A DNA stretch of 64,000 nt. Origin: Pseudomonas sp. B21-056. GTDB taxonomy: Bacteria > Pseudomonadota > Gammaproteobacteria > Pseudomonadales > Pseudomonadaceae. Shown piece by piece: positions 8,057 to 16,908 of this stretch. Both the position numbers and the translations under genes were made by a program. Where the stretch lies: assembly GCF_026016325.1 (NCBI RefSeq), contig NZ_CP087203.1, forward strand, positions 806,001-870,000. The letters are read 5' to 3'. The notes below the pieces were generated by a model, which made no database searches, was not told where the DNA came from, and worked only from the letters and a program-made list of their open reading frames with translations. How positions within the stretch are numbered: position 1 is the first letter of the stretch; the number at the start of each line of letters is the position of its first letter.

Positions 8057-8941
8057 TCAATGCTCGGACAGATGCAGGGCGAGGGCCCTGGCGTAGACGG
8101 GCAACGCCTCGAAATTGCGCGCCGCCAACAACAGGGCCCGTTGTGCCCAGGCTTCGTGCAGCGGCACGCACCGGTACGAAGGCTCCGCCGGGCGCCGTTC
8201 GATGGCAGCCCTTGGCACGACGGCGATACCTGCGCCATGGGCCACCATGCGAATCACCCCATCGAAACCGTCGGCGCGAATGCGGATCCGCATGCGCAGC
8301 CCGGTGTGCAAGGCCTGCTCCTCGAGGTACACCGCCAGGGCGTTGGAGGCGTTCAGGCCGACATAGTCGTGGCTCAGCGTCTCGCTGAAACTTACCGTGC
8401 GACCGTCAGCCAATGGGTGTTCGGACGGTAGGATCAATACCAACGGATCGTTGCGAAAGGGCCGGGTCTGAAGGTCATCGGTGTCGACGGCGCCGGATAC
8501 GATACCCAGGTCTGCCGCACCCTGGCGCAAGGCATGGGTGATGCGCGAGCTGGGCAGCTCCTGCAGGTCGATGTCGAGGTTGGGGTGGGCCTTGAGGAAG
8601 GTCGCCAGCAACTCGGGCAGGTATTCGCTCATGGCGCTGGTGTTGCACAGCAGCCGTACCCGGCCTTTCACGCCGCGGGCGTACTCGGCCAGATCCTGTT
8701 GCAAGTGCTCCGCGTGTTGCAGCAATACCCGGGCATGTTGCGCCAGGGCCTTGCCGGCCGGTGTCGGCGTTACGCCCCGCCGCCCGCGTTCGAGCAGGTC
8801 GGTTCCCAGGGACGCCTCCATGGCACGCACCCGCGCACTCGCCGCCGCCAGGGACAGATGGCTGCGGGCGGCACCGGCAGTGATGTTGCCGGTGTCGAGG
8901 ATGTTCAGGTAGAGACGCAGGTCGGTGAGGTCGAAATGCAT
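8057..8941 (-). CDS. LysR-family transcriptional regulator
   Basis: A DNA-binding regulator of 294 residues with an N-terminal winged helix (LRLYLNILDTGNITAGAA then LSLAAASARVRAMEASLG) and a periplasmic-binding-like effector domain (VRLLCNTSAMSEYLPELL onward). I use the ATG at 8941 (MHFDLTDL), because a longer in-frame reading to 9043 runs straight through the REP element upstream and encodes only REP-derived residues. The divergent TSUP exporter gene at 9179 is its most likely target, as is usual for LysR pairs; this is an inference. Confidence 0.85.
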   Translation of the reverse strand: MHFDLTDLRLYLNILDTGNITAGAARSHLSLAAASARVRAMEASLGTDLLERGRRGVTPTPAGKALAQHARVLLQHAEHLQQDLAEYARGVKGRVRLLCNTSAMSEYLPELLATFLKAHPNLDIDLQELPSSRITHALRQGAADLGIVSGAVDTDDLQTRPFRNDPLVLILPSEHPLADGRTVSFSETLSHDYVGLNASNALAVYLEEQALHTGLRMRIRIRADGFDGVIRMVAHGAGIAVVPRAAIERRPAEPSYRCVPLHEAWAQRALLLAARNFEALPVYARALALHLSEH

Positions 8942-8983
8942 GGTATGGGGGCCTGTACCGGGTTCTGTTGCGTCTGATCGATC

Positions 8984-9080
8984 GTCATCGCGAGCAGGCT
9001 CGCTCCCACAGGGATTCTCGGTGTACGCAAGACCTGTGTTCACAGCAACCCCCTGTGGGAGCGAGCCTGCTCGCGATGGC
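8984..9080. repeat. REP doublet (inverted pair)
   Basis: Two copies of the fluorescens-type REP core face each other at 8984-9013 and 9051-9080, separated by a 37-bp spacer. They lie in the divergent region between the LysR gene and the TSUP gene. Confidence 0.85.
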
Positions 9081-9178
9081 GTCAGTAGCCCATAAATTGT
9101 CCAGCCTCTTGTTATCCGAGAGGCAGCCTCAGTATATGGCAGATTTCAAAACACCCCTCATGGGCTCAGGATAACCCC

Positions 9179-9943
9179 ATGAACACATTCATCGCTTTCT
9201 ATCAGAACCTGGGCCCAGCGCTATCCCTATTGGTCGTCGCCACTTTCCTGCTGGCCGGCACGATCAAGGGTGTGATCGGCCTCGGCCTGCCGACCATTTC
9301 CATGGGGTTGCTCGGGCTGGCTATGGCACCGGTGCAGGCTGCCGCGTTGCTCATCATTCCGGCCACCCTCACCAACCTCTGGCAACTGGCCTCCGGCGGG
9401 CATCTGCGCAGCTTGATCCGGCGTTTGTGGCCACTGTTGCTGGCGATTTTCATCGGCACCGGCCTTGGCACCTTGTGGATCGGCATGGCCGGCGGGCCCT
9501 GGGTGGTGCGGGCCTTGGGCGGCGCACTATTGGTGTATGCCCTGAGCGGGCTGGCGCTGCCGACGCTGCGGGTCGGTGGCCGTGTTGAGTTGTGGCTGGC
9601 GCCGGTCTGCGGGCTGCTTACCGGCGTCATCACGTCCGCCACTGGCGTGTTCGTCATCCCGGCGGTGCCTTACCTGCAAGCACTGGGCCTGAGCAAGGAC
9701 GAACTGGTGCAGGCCCTGGGTCTGTCCTTTACCGTTTCGACGTTGGCCCTGGCGGCCGGCCTGTTGTGGCGCGGCGCCTTGGGCGGAGGGGAACTGAGTG
9801 CGTCGATGCTGGCGCTGGTGCCGGCGCTGCTGGGGATGTGGCTGGGGCAGTGGTTGCGCCGGCGGATCAGCGCCGTACTGTTTCGCCGGGTGTTTTTCAT
9901 CGGCCTTGGCGGGCTCGGTGCCCACTTGCTGATCAGCGGCTAG
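9179..9943 (+). CDS. TSUP (TauE/SafE) family membrane transporter
   Basis: A 254-residue integral membrane protein with seven or eight hydrophobic segments and the family's duplicated glycine-rich first helices: GTIKGVIGLGLPTISMGLLG near the N-terminus and the second-half counterpart GLLTGVITSATGVFVIPAVP. TSUP proteins export sulfite, sulfoacetate or related organosulfur or carboxylate anions. The neighbouring divergent LysR gene probably controls it. Its last 11 bp overlap the end of the convergent ABM gene. Confidence 0.8.
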   Translation: MNTFIAFYQNLGPALSLLVVATFLLAGTIKGVIGLGLPTISMGLLGLAMAPVQAAALLIIPATLTNLWQLASGGHLRSLIRRLWPLLLAIFIGTGLGTLWIGMAGGPWVVRALGGALLVYALSGLALPTLRVGGRVELWLAPVCGLLTGVITSATGVFVIPAVPYLQALGLSKDELVQALGLSFTVSTLALAAGLLWRGALGGGELSASMLALVPALLGMWLGQWLRRRISAVLFRRVFFIGLGGLGAHLLISG

Positions 9944-10244
9944 ACGATGGGCTGAGCATATCGACGCGGCGGATTTCGAAGTCGCGTTCCAGGTAATTCA
10001 TGCGTTGCTCGAGGAACTGTTTCATGTGCGGCAGATTCGAGTGCACGTCCAGATGGGCCTGGGATTGCCAGATTTCATAGAAGATAAACAGCGTCGGGTC
10101 TTGTTGGTCCCGCAGCATGTGATATTCGATGCAGCCCGGTTCGGCGCGACTCGGTTCGACGTAGGCACGAAACAGTGCTTCAAAGGCTTCGGCTTTTTCC
10201 GGGCGGGTCTTGGCGTGGAGGATGAAGCCGTGCAACTCGCTCAT
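9933..10244 (-). CDS. ABM-domain (YgiN-like) monooxygenase
   Basis: A small protein of 103 residues of the antibiotic biosynthesis monooxygenase superfamily, a ferredoxin-like dimeric fold. It shows the typical sequence of FILHAKTRPEKAEAFEALFR, EPGCIEYHMLRDQQDPTLF and YEIWQSQAHLDVHSNLPHMK. The start follows AGGAGA. Family members oxidise quinol-like compounds or act in stress defence. The mdaB quinone reductase lies divergently next door, an arrangement that recalls the functional pairing of YgiN and MdaB in E. coli. The two could share the 198-bp divergent promoter region. Confidence 0.8.
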   Translation of the reverse strand: MSELHGFILHAKTRPEKAEAFEALFRAYVEPSRAEPGCIEYHMLRDQQDPTLFIFYEIWQSQAHLDVHSNLPHMKQFLEQRMNYLERDFEIRRVDMLSPSSSR

Positions 10245-10442
10245 CGCGTGTCTCCTGAATGAAAGTGAATTGAATTCTACGGCAACAATCCGTTGTTGAT
10301 TCGTGCGTATAGGTCAAATCATTTTTGCCGTTGCAGCGCTTACTCCACGTGAGGCTCATCGGTAGTCTGCGCCCCATCATTTCAACCTTTCCATTCGGCA
10401 GCCCTTCGACGGTGCCTGCTGTGGAACCCGATGAGGCTCCCC

Positions 10443-11033
10443 ATGAAAAAAGTCCTGCTGCTCAACGGTGGTAAACAGTTCGCTCATTCCGACGGTCGCT
10501 ATAACGCGACCCTCCACGACACGGCCCTCAGTGTGCTGGACCGGGGTGGCCTGGACGTCAAAAGCACCTTCATCGACGGCGGCTACGACATCCAGGAAGA
10601 AGTCGCCAAGTTTCTCTGGGCCGACGTCATCATCTATCAGATGCCGGGCTGGTGGATGGGCGCCCCATGGACCGTGAAGAAGTACATCGACGAAGTGTTC
10701 ACCGAAGGCCATGGCAGCCTCTACGCCAGTGACGGCCGCACCCGCTCCGATGCCTCGCAGAAGTACGGCAGCGGTGGCCTGGTGCAGGGCAAGCAATACA
10801 TGTTGTCGCTGACCTGGAACGCCCCCCGACAGGCCTTTGATGACCCGACCGACTTCTTCGAAGGCAAGGGGGGGGACGCGGTGTACTTCCCATTCCACAA
10901 GGCCAACCAGTTCCTGGGCATGACCGGCTTGCCGACCTTCCTGTGCGTGGACGTGATGAAGCGCCCCGACATCGAGGCCGATGTGGCGCGGTATGAACAG
11001 CATTTGATCGAGGTGTTCGGTCTGGAGGCATGA
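10443..11033 (+). CDS. mdaB: NADPH:quinone reductase MdaB
   Basis: A flavodoxin-like FAD enzyme of 196 residues that reduces quinones by two electrons and protects against oxidative stress. The sequence is strongly conserved with MdaB: LLNGGKQFAHS at the N-terminus, QMPGWWMGAPWTVKKYIDEV, FTEGHGSLYASDGRTR, KYGSGGLVQGK and LPFHKANQFLGM-like FPFHKANQFLGM. The ATG at 10443 matches the usual N-terminus. Divergent from the ABM gene and followed by a large palindromic repeat. Confidence 0.93.
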   Translation: MKKVLLLNGGKQFAHSDGRYNATLHDTALSVLDRGGLDVKSTFIDGGYDIQEEVAKFLWADVIIYQMPGWWMGAPWTVKKYIDEVFTEGHGSLYASDGRTRSDASQKYGSGGLVQGKQYMLSLTWNAPRQAFDDPTDFFEGKGGDAVYFPFHKANQFLGMTGLPTFLCVDVMKRPDIEADVARYEQHLIEVFGLEA

Positions 11034-11060
11034 TATTTCAGCGCACATGCCGCTACTATC

Positions 11061-11193
11061 TTGTGGCGAGGGGATTTATCCCCGCTCGCCTGCGAAGCAG
11101 GCGCCGAAGTTGATAACGCGACCATCCAGGCACATCGCGTGTTGACTCAAGGTCCGCTTCGCGGCCCAACGGGGATAAATCCCCTCGCCACAA
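11061..11193. repeat. Long palindromic intergenic repeat (second REP family)
   Basis: The arm TGTGGCGAGGGGATTTATC near 11062 is matched by the complementary arm ending at 11193 (GGGATAAATCCCCTCGCCAC). An inner pair of GC-rich arms and about 60 bp of non-repeated loop lie between. The same element occurs at 32959-33092, and half of it near 37257. It occupies the leader of the LysR gene. Confidence 0.85.
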
Positions 11194-11216
11194 GAGAACA
11201 ATCGATAGGAACATTT

Positions 11217-12122
11217 GTGAAAGCCAGATCCGACGAATTGCAGATCTTCGTCTGCGTGATCGAGTGCGGGTCGATCTCCGCCGCCGCCGAGCAGGTCGGG
11301 CAGACGCCCTCGGCGGTCAGCCGCACCTTGTCGCGGTTGGAAGCCAAGCTCGACACCACGCTGATCAATCGCACCACCCGGCGCATGGACCTGACGGAGG
11401 AGGGCCGGTATTTCTTCGAACAGGCCAAAGGCATTCTTGACCAGATGGAAGCGCTGGAAGAGCGCCTCTCGTCCCGCCAGCAAAAACCGTCCGGGCGGTT
11501 GCGGATCAACGCGGCGTCGCCGTTCATGCTGCATGCCATCGTGCCGCACATCGACGAGTTCCGCAGGCTCTACCCGGACATCCAGCTCGAGCTCAACAGT
11601 AACGACCTGATCATTGATTTGCTGGAGCAGAGCACGGACATCGCCATCCGCATCGGCACCCTCACCGATTCGACGTTGCATGCCCGTCCCCTGGGTTGCA
11701 GTCCGTTGCACATCCTGGCCAGCCCCGCCTATCTGAAGCGCTGCGGTACGCCTTCAACCGTCGCTGAACTGGCGGAGCATGCGCTGCTGGGTTTTGCTCA
11801 GAACGATGGCCTCAACCAATGGCCCCTGCGCCATCTTCACGGCGACCGCTGGCCCATCCAGGCGGCCATCAGTGCCTCCAGTGGCGAAACGGTGCGACAT
11901 CTGGCGCTGCAAGGTCAGGGCATCGCCTGCCTGTCGGACTTCATGACCCGCGACGACATCCGTGCCGGCCGGTTGAAAGTGCTGCTGGCCGAAGCCAATA
12001 GCGGGTACCGCCAGCCGATCAACGCGGTTTACTACCGCAACTCCCAACTGGCGTTGCGCATCCAGTGTTTCCTGGATTTCATCCAGGACAAGCTCGCCGA
12101 ATACGCTTCGCGCTCAGGCTGA
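11217..12122 (+). CDS. LysR-family transcriptional regulator
   Basis: A 301-residue regulator with the HTH in ECGSISAAAEQVGQTPSAVS and LSRLEAKLDTTLINRTTR, followed by the usual effector domain. I choose the GTG at 11217 (VKARSDELQIF) after ATAGGAAC, because the upstream in-frame ATG lies inside the palindromic repeat. The likely neighbour target is mdaB, which is co-oriented upstream, but this is weakly supported. The REP array follows the gene directly. Confidence 0.85.
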   Translation: MKARSDELQIFVCVIECGSISAAAEQVGQTPSAVSRTLSRLEAKLDTTLINRTTRRMDLTEEGRYFFEQAKGILDQMEALEERLSSRQQKPSGRLRINAASPFMLHAIVPHIDEFRRLYPDIQLELNSNDLIIDLLEQSTDIAIRIGTLTDSTLHARPLGCSPLHILASPAYLKRCGTPSTVAELAEHALLGFAQNDGLNQWPLRHLHGDRWPIQAAISASSGETVRHLALQGQGIACLSDFMTRDDIRAGRLKVLLAEANSGYRQPINAVYYRNSQLALRIQCFLDFIQDKLAEYASRSG

Positions 12123-12154
12123 TTCGTGACTCCCAGGCTCCTGGGGTTCATCAC

Positions 12155-12926
12155 GATCCCCCTGTGGGAGCGAGCCTGCTCGCGAAGGCGTCGGGTCAGT
12201 CAATCCTGGGTTGGCTGATGCACCGCTATCGCGAGCAGGCTCGCTCCCACCCTCGATCATCCGCGCCCACAAAATCCCGGTTCAGCACGATCCCCCTGTG
12301 GGAGCGAGCCTGCTCGCGAAGGCGTCGGGTCAGTCAATCCTGGGTTGGCTGATTCACCGCTATCGCGAGCAAGCTCGCTCCCACCCTCGATCAGCAGCGC
12401 CCACAGGATCCCGGTTCAGCACGATCCCCCTGTGGGAGCGAGCCTGCTCGCGAAGGCGCCGGGTCAGTCAATCCTGGGTTGGCTGATGCACCGCTATCGC
12501 GAGCAGGCTCGCTCCCACCCTCGATCATCCGCGCCCACAGGATCCCGGTTCAGCACGATCCCCCTGTGGGAGCGAGCCTGCTCGCGAAGGCGTCGGGTCA
12601 GTCAATCCTGGGTTGGCTGATTCACCGCTATCGCGAGCAAGCTCGCTCCCACCCTCGATCAGCAGTGCCCACAGGATCCCGGTTCATCACGATCCCCCTG
12701 TGGGAGCGAGCCTGCTCGCGAAGGCGCCGGGTCAGTCAATCCTGGGTTGGCTGATTCACCGCTATCGCGAGCAGGCTCGCTCCCACCCTCGATCAGCAGC
12801 GCCCACAAGATCCCGGTTCAGCACAGACCCCCTGTGGGAGCGAGCCTGCTCGCGAAGGCGTCGGGTCAGTCAATCCTGGGCTGGCTGATACACCGCCATC
12901 GCGAGCAGGCTCCGCTCCCACAGGTT
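12155..12926. repeat. Tandem array of six 134-bp REP-doublet units (BIME)
   Basis: Units start at 12155, 12289, 12423, 12557, 12691 and 12825, a strict 134-bp period; the last is shortened. Each unit contains one forward REP (GGGAGCGAGCCTGCTCGC), a spacer with GTCAGTCAATCCTGGGTTGG, one inverted REP and a second spacer. Small variants alternate between successive units (GATGCACC with CATCCGC against GATTCACC with CAGCAGC), which suggests duplication in steps of 268 bp. The array fills the 812 bp between the LysR gene and the SulP gene and contains no gene. Short open frames that run through it are products of the repeat. Confidence 0.95.
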
Positions 12927-12934
12927 TTTTCTTT

Positions 12935-14380
12935 TCAATCGTGATGCACGCCCGCCCGCTTGAGCATCTGCTTGCAGCGCTCCGAGAGGTGGAAGACCCG
13001 CAGGTGTTTGCCGGCCTTGCTGTAGCGTTCACGCAAGGTCTTCAGCGCGGCGATGGCCGAGTAGTCGACGAAGCTCAGGTGGCGGCAGTCCAGGGTCACC
13101 TGGATCGGATCGTTCGCCGGGTCGAACTGGTTGAGAAAGGGTGTGGTCGAGGCAAAGAACAGTGTGCCGTGCAGGCGATAGAGTTTGCTGCCGTCAGCCT
13201 CCAGGTGGGTATCGGCGTAAAGCTCCCGGGCCTGTTGCCAGGCGAAGTTGAGCGCTGCGACGATGATGCCGCACAGCACCGCCACGGCCAGGTCGGTGAA
13301 CACGGTGATGACAGTCACGGCAACGATGACCAGTACGTCATTCACCGGCACTTTGTTGATCACTCGCAGCGAGGCCCAGGCAAAGGTCTGTTGCGACACC
13401 ACGAACATCACGCCCACCAGCGCAGCGAGCGGAATGCGCTCGATCAGTGGCGACAGGAACAACACGAACAGCAACACCATCACCCCGGCCACCGCGCCGG
13501 ACAAGCGGCCGCGGCCACCGGAGCTGAGGTTGATCACCGTCTGGCCGATCATGGCGCAGCCGCCCATGCCGCCGAACAGGCCGGAGGCAATATTGGCCGC
13601 GCCGAGCGCCACGCACTCGCGATCCGGGTAACCACGGCTCTCGGTGATTTCATCGGTCAGGTTCAGGGTCAACAGGGTTTCGAGCAAGCCGACCATCGCC
13701 ATGATCACCGCATAGGGCGCTACGATCTGCAGGGTTTCCAGGTTCCAGGGAATGTCCGGCAAGGCCAAGTCGGGCAAACCGCCGGCAATATGTGCCATGT
13801 CGCCCAGGGTACGGGTCGGCAGGCCGAGCAGGTAGACCGCCAGGCCGACCCCGAGAATCGCCACCAGGGCCGGCGGCACGCTGCGGGTCAGACGTGGCAG
13901 CAAATAGACGACGGCCATGGTCAACGCCACCAGGCCCGCCATCCAGTACAGCGGGGCGCCACTGAGCCAGGTTTCGCCGTTCTTGAAATGCTCCAGTTGC
14001 GCCAGCGCAATCACAATCGCCAGGCCGTTGACGAAGCCGAGCATCACCGGATGCGGCACCATGCGCACCAGCTTGCCCAGCCGCAACAGCCCGAACGCCA
14101 TCATGATCAGCCCACCCAGCAACACCGTAGCCAGCAGGTACTGCACGCCGTGCTGCACCACCAGCGCGACAATCACCACGGCCATCGACCCCGCCGCGCC
14201 TGACACCATGCCGGGCCGTCCGCCAAACAGGGCGGTCAGGGTGCAGATGATGAATGCGCCATAGAGCCCCATCAGCGGGTTGAGGTGGGCCACCAGGGCG
14301 AAAGCGATGCATTCGGGGAGCAAGGCGAAAGAGGTGGTGAGGCCGGCGAGAACGTCGGCGCGAAGGCGTGCTGGTTTCAT
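12935..14380 (-). CDS. SulP-family inorganic anion transporter with STAS domain
   Basis: A 481-residue transporter with about ten to twelve hydrophobic segments, starting with RADVLAGLTTSFALLPECIA, the SulP signature region. Further SulP features are GFVNGLAIVIALAQLEH, GGMGGCAMIGQTVINLSSGG and a soluble C-terminal STAS domain from about residue 405 (VTLDCRHLSFVDYSAIAAL). Family members carry sulfate, bicarbonate or other anions; the substrate cannot be read. The gene faces the REP array at its 3' end, and no separate terminator is evident apart from the REP hairpins. Confidence 0.85.
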   Translation of the reverse strand: MKPARLRADVLAGLTTSFALLPECIAFALVAHLNPLMGLYGAFIICTLTALFGGRPGMVSGAAGSMAVVIVALVVQHGVQYLLATVLLGGLIMMAFGLLRLGKLVRMVPHPVMLGFVNGLAIVIALAQLEHFKNGETWLSGAPLYWMAGLVALTMAVVYLLPRLTRSVPPALVAILGVGLAVYLLGLPTRTLGDMAHIAGGLPDLALPDIPWNLETLQIVAPYAVIMAMVGLLETLLTLNLTDEITESRGYPDRECVALGAANIASGLFGGMGGCAMIGQTVINLSSGGRGRLSGAVAGVMVLLFVLFLSPLIERIPLAALVGVMFVVSQQTFAWASLRVINKVPVNDVLVIVAVTVITVFTDLAVAVLCGIIVAALNFAWQQARELYADTHLEADGSKLYRLHGTLFFASTTPFLNQFDPANDPIQVTLDCRHLSFVDYSAIAALKTLRERYSKAGKHLRVFHLSERCKQMLKRAGVHHD

Positions 14381-14456
14381 GGTTTACCTGACTGGGCGCC
14401 GGTTGAGGGGGCCGGGGGACGTGATGCAAAAGCAGAAGGCGATAGTACGGAAATTC

Positions 14457-14490
14457 CCCTGTGGGAGCGAGCCTGCTCGCTCCCACAGGG
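14457..14490. repeat. Fused REP pair forming a perfect palindrome
   Basis: Two REP cores meet without a spacer: CCCTGTGGGAGCGAGC is followed by CTGCTCGCTCCCACAGGG, so that the 34 bp can fold on themselves. It is placed between the divergent SulP and GntP genes (14381-14669). The rest of this 289-bp interval shows no gene. Confidence 0.85.
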
Positions 14491-14669
14491 ACCGGTGCCA
14501 AGGGATGAAAATTTGCTGTGGGATTTTCATCGGTGCTGGGGCGCAATGCCCGTCAGCGACACGTCTTGTCCGTGCACGAAATTTACTTTCAAAACATTTG
14601 AAGATTATTCCTTGAAATGATTTATGAGTTTCACAACTCATAGACGTGACCCTGTTCAAGGAGTACCGC

Positions 14670-16019
14670 ATGGCACCTGCTTTCGGTTACTGGCTGTTGG
14701 TCTACGCGGCCATCGCCATCATTGCGCTGATCGTCCTGATCGCCCGCTACCGACTCAATCCGTTCATTGTGATCACGCTGGTTTCCATCGGTCTTGCGTT
14801 GTTGGCGGGGATGCCGCCGGCGGGTGTGGTGGGGGCGTATGAAGCCGGTGTGGGCAAGACGCTGGGGCACATTGCGCTGGTGGTGGCCTTGGGCACGATG
14901 CTCGGCAAGATGATGGCCGAGTCCGGCGGGGCGGAGCGGATGGCGCAGACGCTGATCGAGCGCTTCGGTGAGCGAAACGCCCATTGGGCGATGGTGTGCA
15001 TCGCCTTCCTGGTCGGGCTGCCGCTGTTCTTCGAAGTCGGTTTTGTGCTGCTGGTGCCCATCGCGTTCACCATCGCCCGGCGCGTGGGCGTGTCGATCCT
15101 GATGGTGGGGCTGCCGATGGTCGCCGGGCTCTCGGTGGTCCATGCCCTGGTGCCGCCGCATCCGGCAGCGATGCTGGCGGTGCAAGCGTTCCAGGCTTCC
15201 GTGGGGCAGACTTTGCTGTATGCCATCCTGATCGGTATTCCCACCGCGATCATCGCCGGTCCGCTGTACGCAAAGTTCATCGTGCCACGCATCCAGTTGC
15301 CGGCGGAAAGCCCACTGGAACGGCAGTTTCTTGACCGAGAACCCCGCGCCAGGCTGCCGGGTTTCGGCATTACCCTGGGGACCATCCTGCTGCCGGTAAT
15401 CCTGATGCTGATCGGTGGCTGGGCCAACCTGATCTCTACGCCGGGCAGCGGTTTCAACCAGTTCCTGCTGTTCATCGGCAACTCGGTGATTGCGCTGCTG
15501 CTGGCGACCGTCCTCAGCTTCTGGACCCTCGGCCTCGCCCAGGGCTTCAACCGTGAGTCGATCCTCAAGTTCACCAACGAATGCCTGGCACCCACCGCCA
15601 GCATCACTTTGCTGGTAGGGGCCGGTGGTGGCTTGAACCGGATCCTGGTGGACGCCGGGGTCACCCAACAGATCGTCGGGCTGGCCCAGGAATTCCAGTT
15701 GTCGCCACTGCTCATGGGCTGGCTGTTCGCCGCATTGATGCGCGTCGCCACCGGCTCGGCGACGGTGGCGATGACCACCGCCTCGGGCATCGTCGCACCT
15801 GTGGCGATTGGCTTGGGTTACCCCCATCCTGAACTGCTGGTGCTGGCAACCGGGGCCGGGTCGGTTATCTTTTCCCACGTCAACGACGGCGGTTTCTGGT
15901 TGATCAAGGAATATTTCAACATGACCGTTGCCCAAACCTTCAAGACCTGGACCGTGCTGGAAACGCTGATCTCCCTGGTCGCCTTCGGCCTGACCCTCGG
16001 GCTCGCGCGTTTGCTCTGA
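14670..16019 (+). CDS. GntP-family permease (gluconate / D-amino acid type)
   Basis: A 449-residue inner-membrane symporter of the GntP family with about twelve membrane segments. Characteristic stretches are LGTMLGKMMAESGGAERMAQ, GLPLFFEVGFVLLVPI, VPPHPAAMLA and GSATVAMTTASGIVAP near the C-terminus. The ATG at 14670 follows AAGGAG at 14658-14663; an upstream in-frame GTG is less likely. It forms an operon with an RpiR regulator and a D-aminoacylase, so its probable cargo is an N-acyl-D-amino acid or D-amino acid rather than gluconate (inference from context). Confidence 0.85.
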   Translation: MAPAFGYWLLVYAAIAIIALIVLIARYRLNPFIVITLVSIGLALLAGMPPAGVVGAYEAGVGKTLGHIALVVALGTMLGKMMAESGGAERMAQTLIERFGERNAHWAMVCIAFLVGLPLFFEVGFVLLVPIAFTIARRVGVSILMVGLPMVAGLSVVHALVPPHPAAMLAVQAFQASVGQTLLYAILIGIPTAIIAGPLYAKFIVPRIQLPAESPLERQFLDREPRARLPGFGITLGTILLPVILMLIGGWANLISTPGSGFNQFLLFIGNSVIALLLATVLSFWTLGLAQGFNRESILKFTNECLAPTASITLLVGAGGGLNRILVDAGVTQQIVGLAQEFQLSPLLMGWLFAALMRVATGSATVAMTTASGIVAPVAIGLGYPHPELLVLATGAGSVIFSHVNDGGFWLIKEYFNMTVAQTFKTWTVLETLISLVAFGLTLGLARLL

Positions 16020-16046
16020 GTGCCACGCAACCACACAGGAACCGTC

Positions 16047-16907
16047 ATGGACATCCTCTATCAGATCCGCGCCCGTCAGGATTCCTTCAGCGCCGGCGAA
16101 GGAAGAATCGCCCGGCTGATGCTCGACGACGTAGGATTTGCCGCCTCCGCCAGCCTGGACGACCTGGCCCGGCGCGCTGAAGTCAGCAGCGCCACGCTGT
16201 CGCGTTTCGCCCGTACCGTCGGTTGTCGCGACCTGCGGGACCTGCGCCTGCAACTGGCCCAGGCCAGCGGTGTCGGCAGCCGTTTTCTCGACCCGGCGGG
16301 CGCGCCCGAACAATCGGCGTTCTATGGGCAGATTGTCGGCGATATCGAATCCACGTTGCGTCAGCATCTGTCAGGATTCGAAGAGACGCGCTTCGCCGAT
16401 GCCGTGCGGATGCTCGGCAAGGCGCGGATGATTCATGCATTTGGACTCGGAGGCTGGTCGGCGTTGTGCAGCGAAGAGTTGCAGGTACGGCTGGTGCGTT
16501 TCGGCTATCCGATTGCCGTGTGCCGCGACCCGGTGATGATGCGCATCACCGCCACCTCGTTGAGTGAGGCGCATGTGGTCATCGCTTGCTCGCTCACCGG
16601 CATCACTCCCGAACTGCTCGGTGCGGTTGAGCTGGCCCGCAGTTACGGCGCGACGATCCTGGCGATCACCCGGGCCGACTCACCGCTTGCCGGCCTGGCC
16701 GATGTGGTACTGCCCCTGCAAGGCGCCGAGACCTCGTTCATCTACAAACCCACGGCGGCGCGCTACGGCATGCTGTTGGCCATCGATGTGCTCGCCACCG
16801 AGCTCGCACTGGCCAACCCTGAAGACAATCAAGAGCGCCTGCGGCGAGTCAAACTCGCCCTGGACGACTACCGCGGCGGCGACGATGATCTGCCGCTGGG
16901 AGACTGA
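16047..16907 (+). CDS. MurR/RpiR-family transcriptional regulator
   Basis: A 286-residue regulator with an N-terminal RpiR helix-turn-helix (FSAGEGRIARLMLDD, then SLDDLARRAEVSSATLSRFAR) and a C-terminal sugar isomerase (SIS) domain (IHAFGLGGWSALCSEEL and VVIACSLTGITPELLGAVELAR). It starts 27 bp after the permease stop and ends one base before the D-aminoacylase start. It probably senses a phosphorylated or amino-acid effector and controls this three-gene operon. Confidence 0.88.
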   Translation: MDILYQIRARQDSFSAGEGRIARLMLDDVGFAASASLDDLARRAEVSSATLSRFARTVGCRDLRDLRLQLAQASGVGSRFLDPAGAPEQSAFYGQIVGDIESTLRQHLSGFEETRFADAVRMLGKARMIHAFGLGGWSALCSEELQVRLVRFGYPIAVCRDPVMMRITATSLSEAHVVIACSLTGITPELLGAVELARSYGATILAITRADSPLAGLADVVLPLQGAETSFIYKPTAARYGMLLAIDVLATELALANPEDNQERLRRVKLALDDYRGGDDDLPLGD

Positions 16908-16908
16908 C

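Noticed and set aside
12155..12926. CRISPR array, suggested by regular spacing
   Set aside because: Repeats are inverted REP pairs and the spacers are themselves repeated, with no unique spacers and no cas genes.
12065..12944. Series of overlapping 91-residue open frames at 134-bp intervals
   Set aside because: They are translations of the REP array; each repeats the same REP-derived peptide, and none has a convincing ribosome binding site.
12941..14203. 420-residue plus-strand frame opposite the SulP gene
   Set aside because: His- and Gln-rich antisense shadow; the SulP reading has clear membrane and STAS features.
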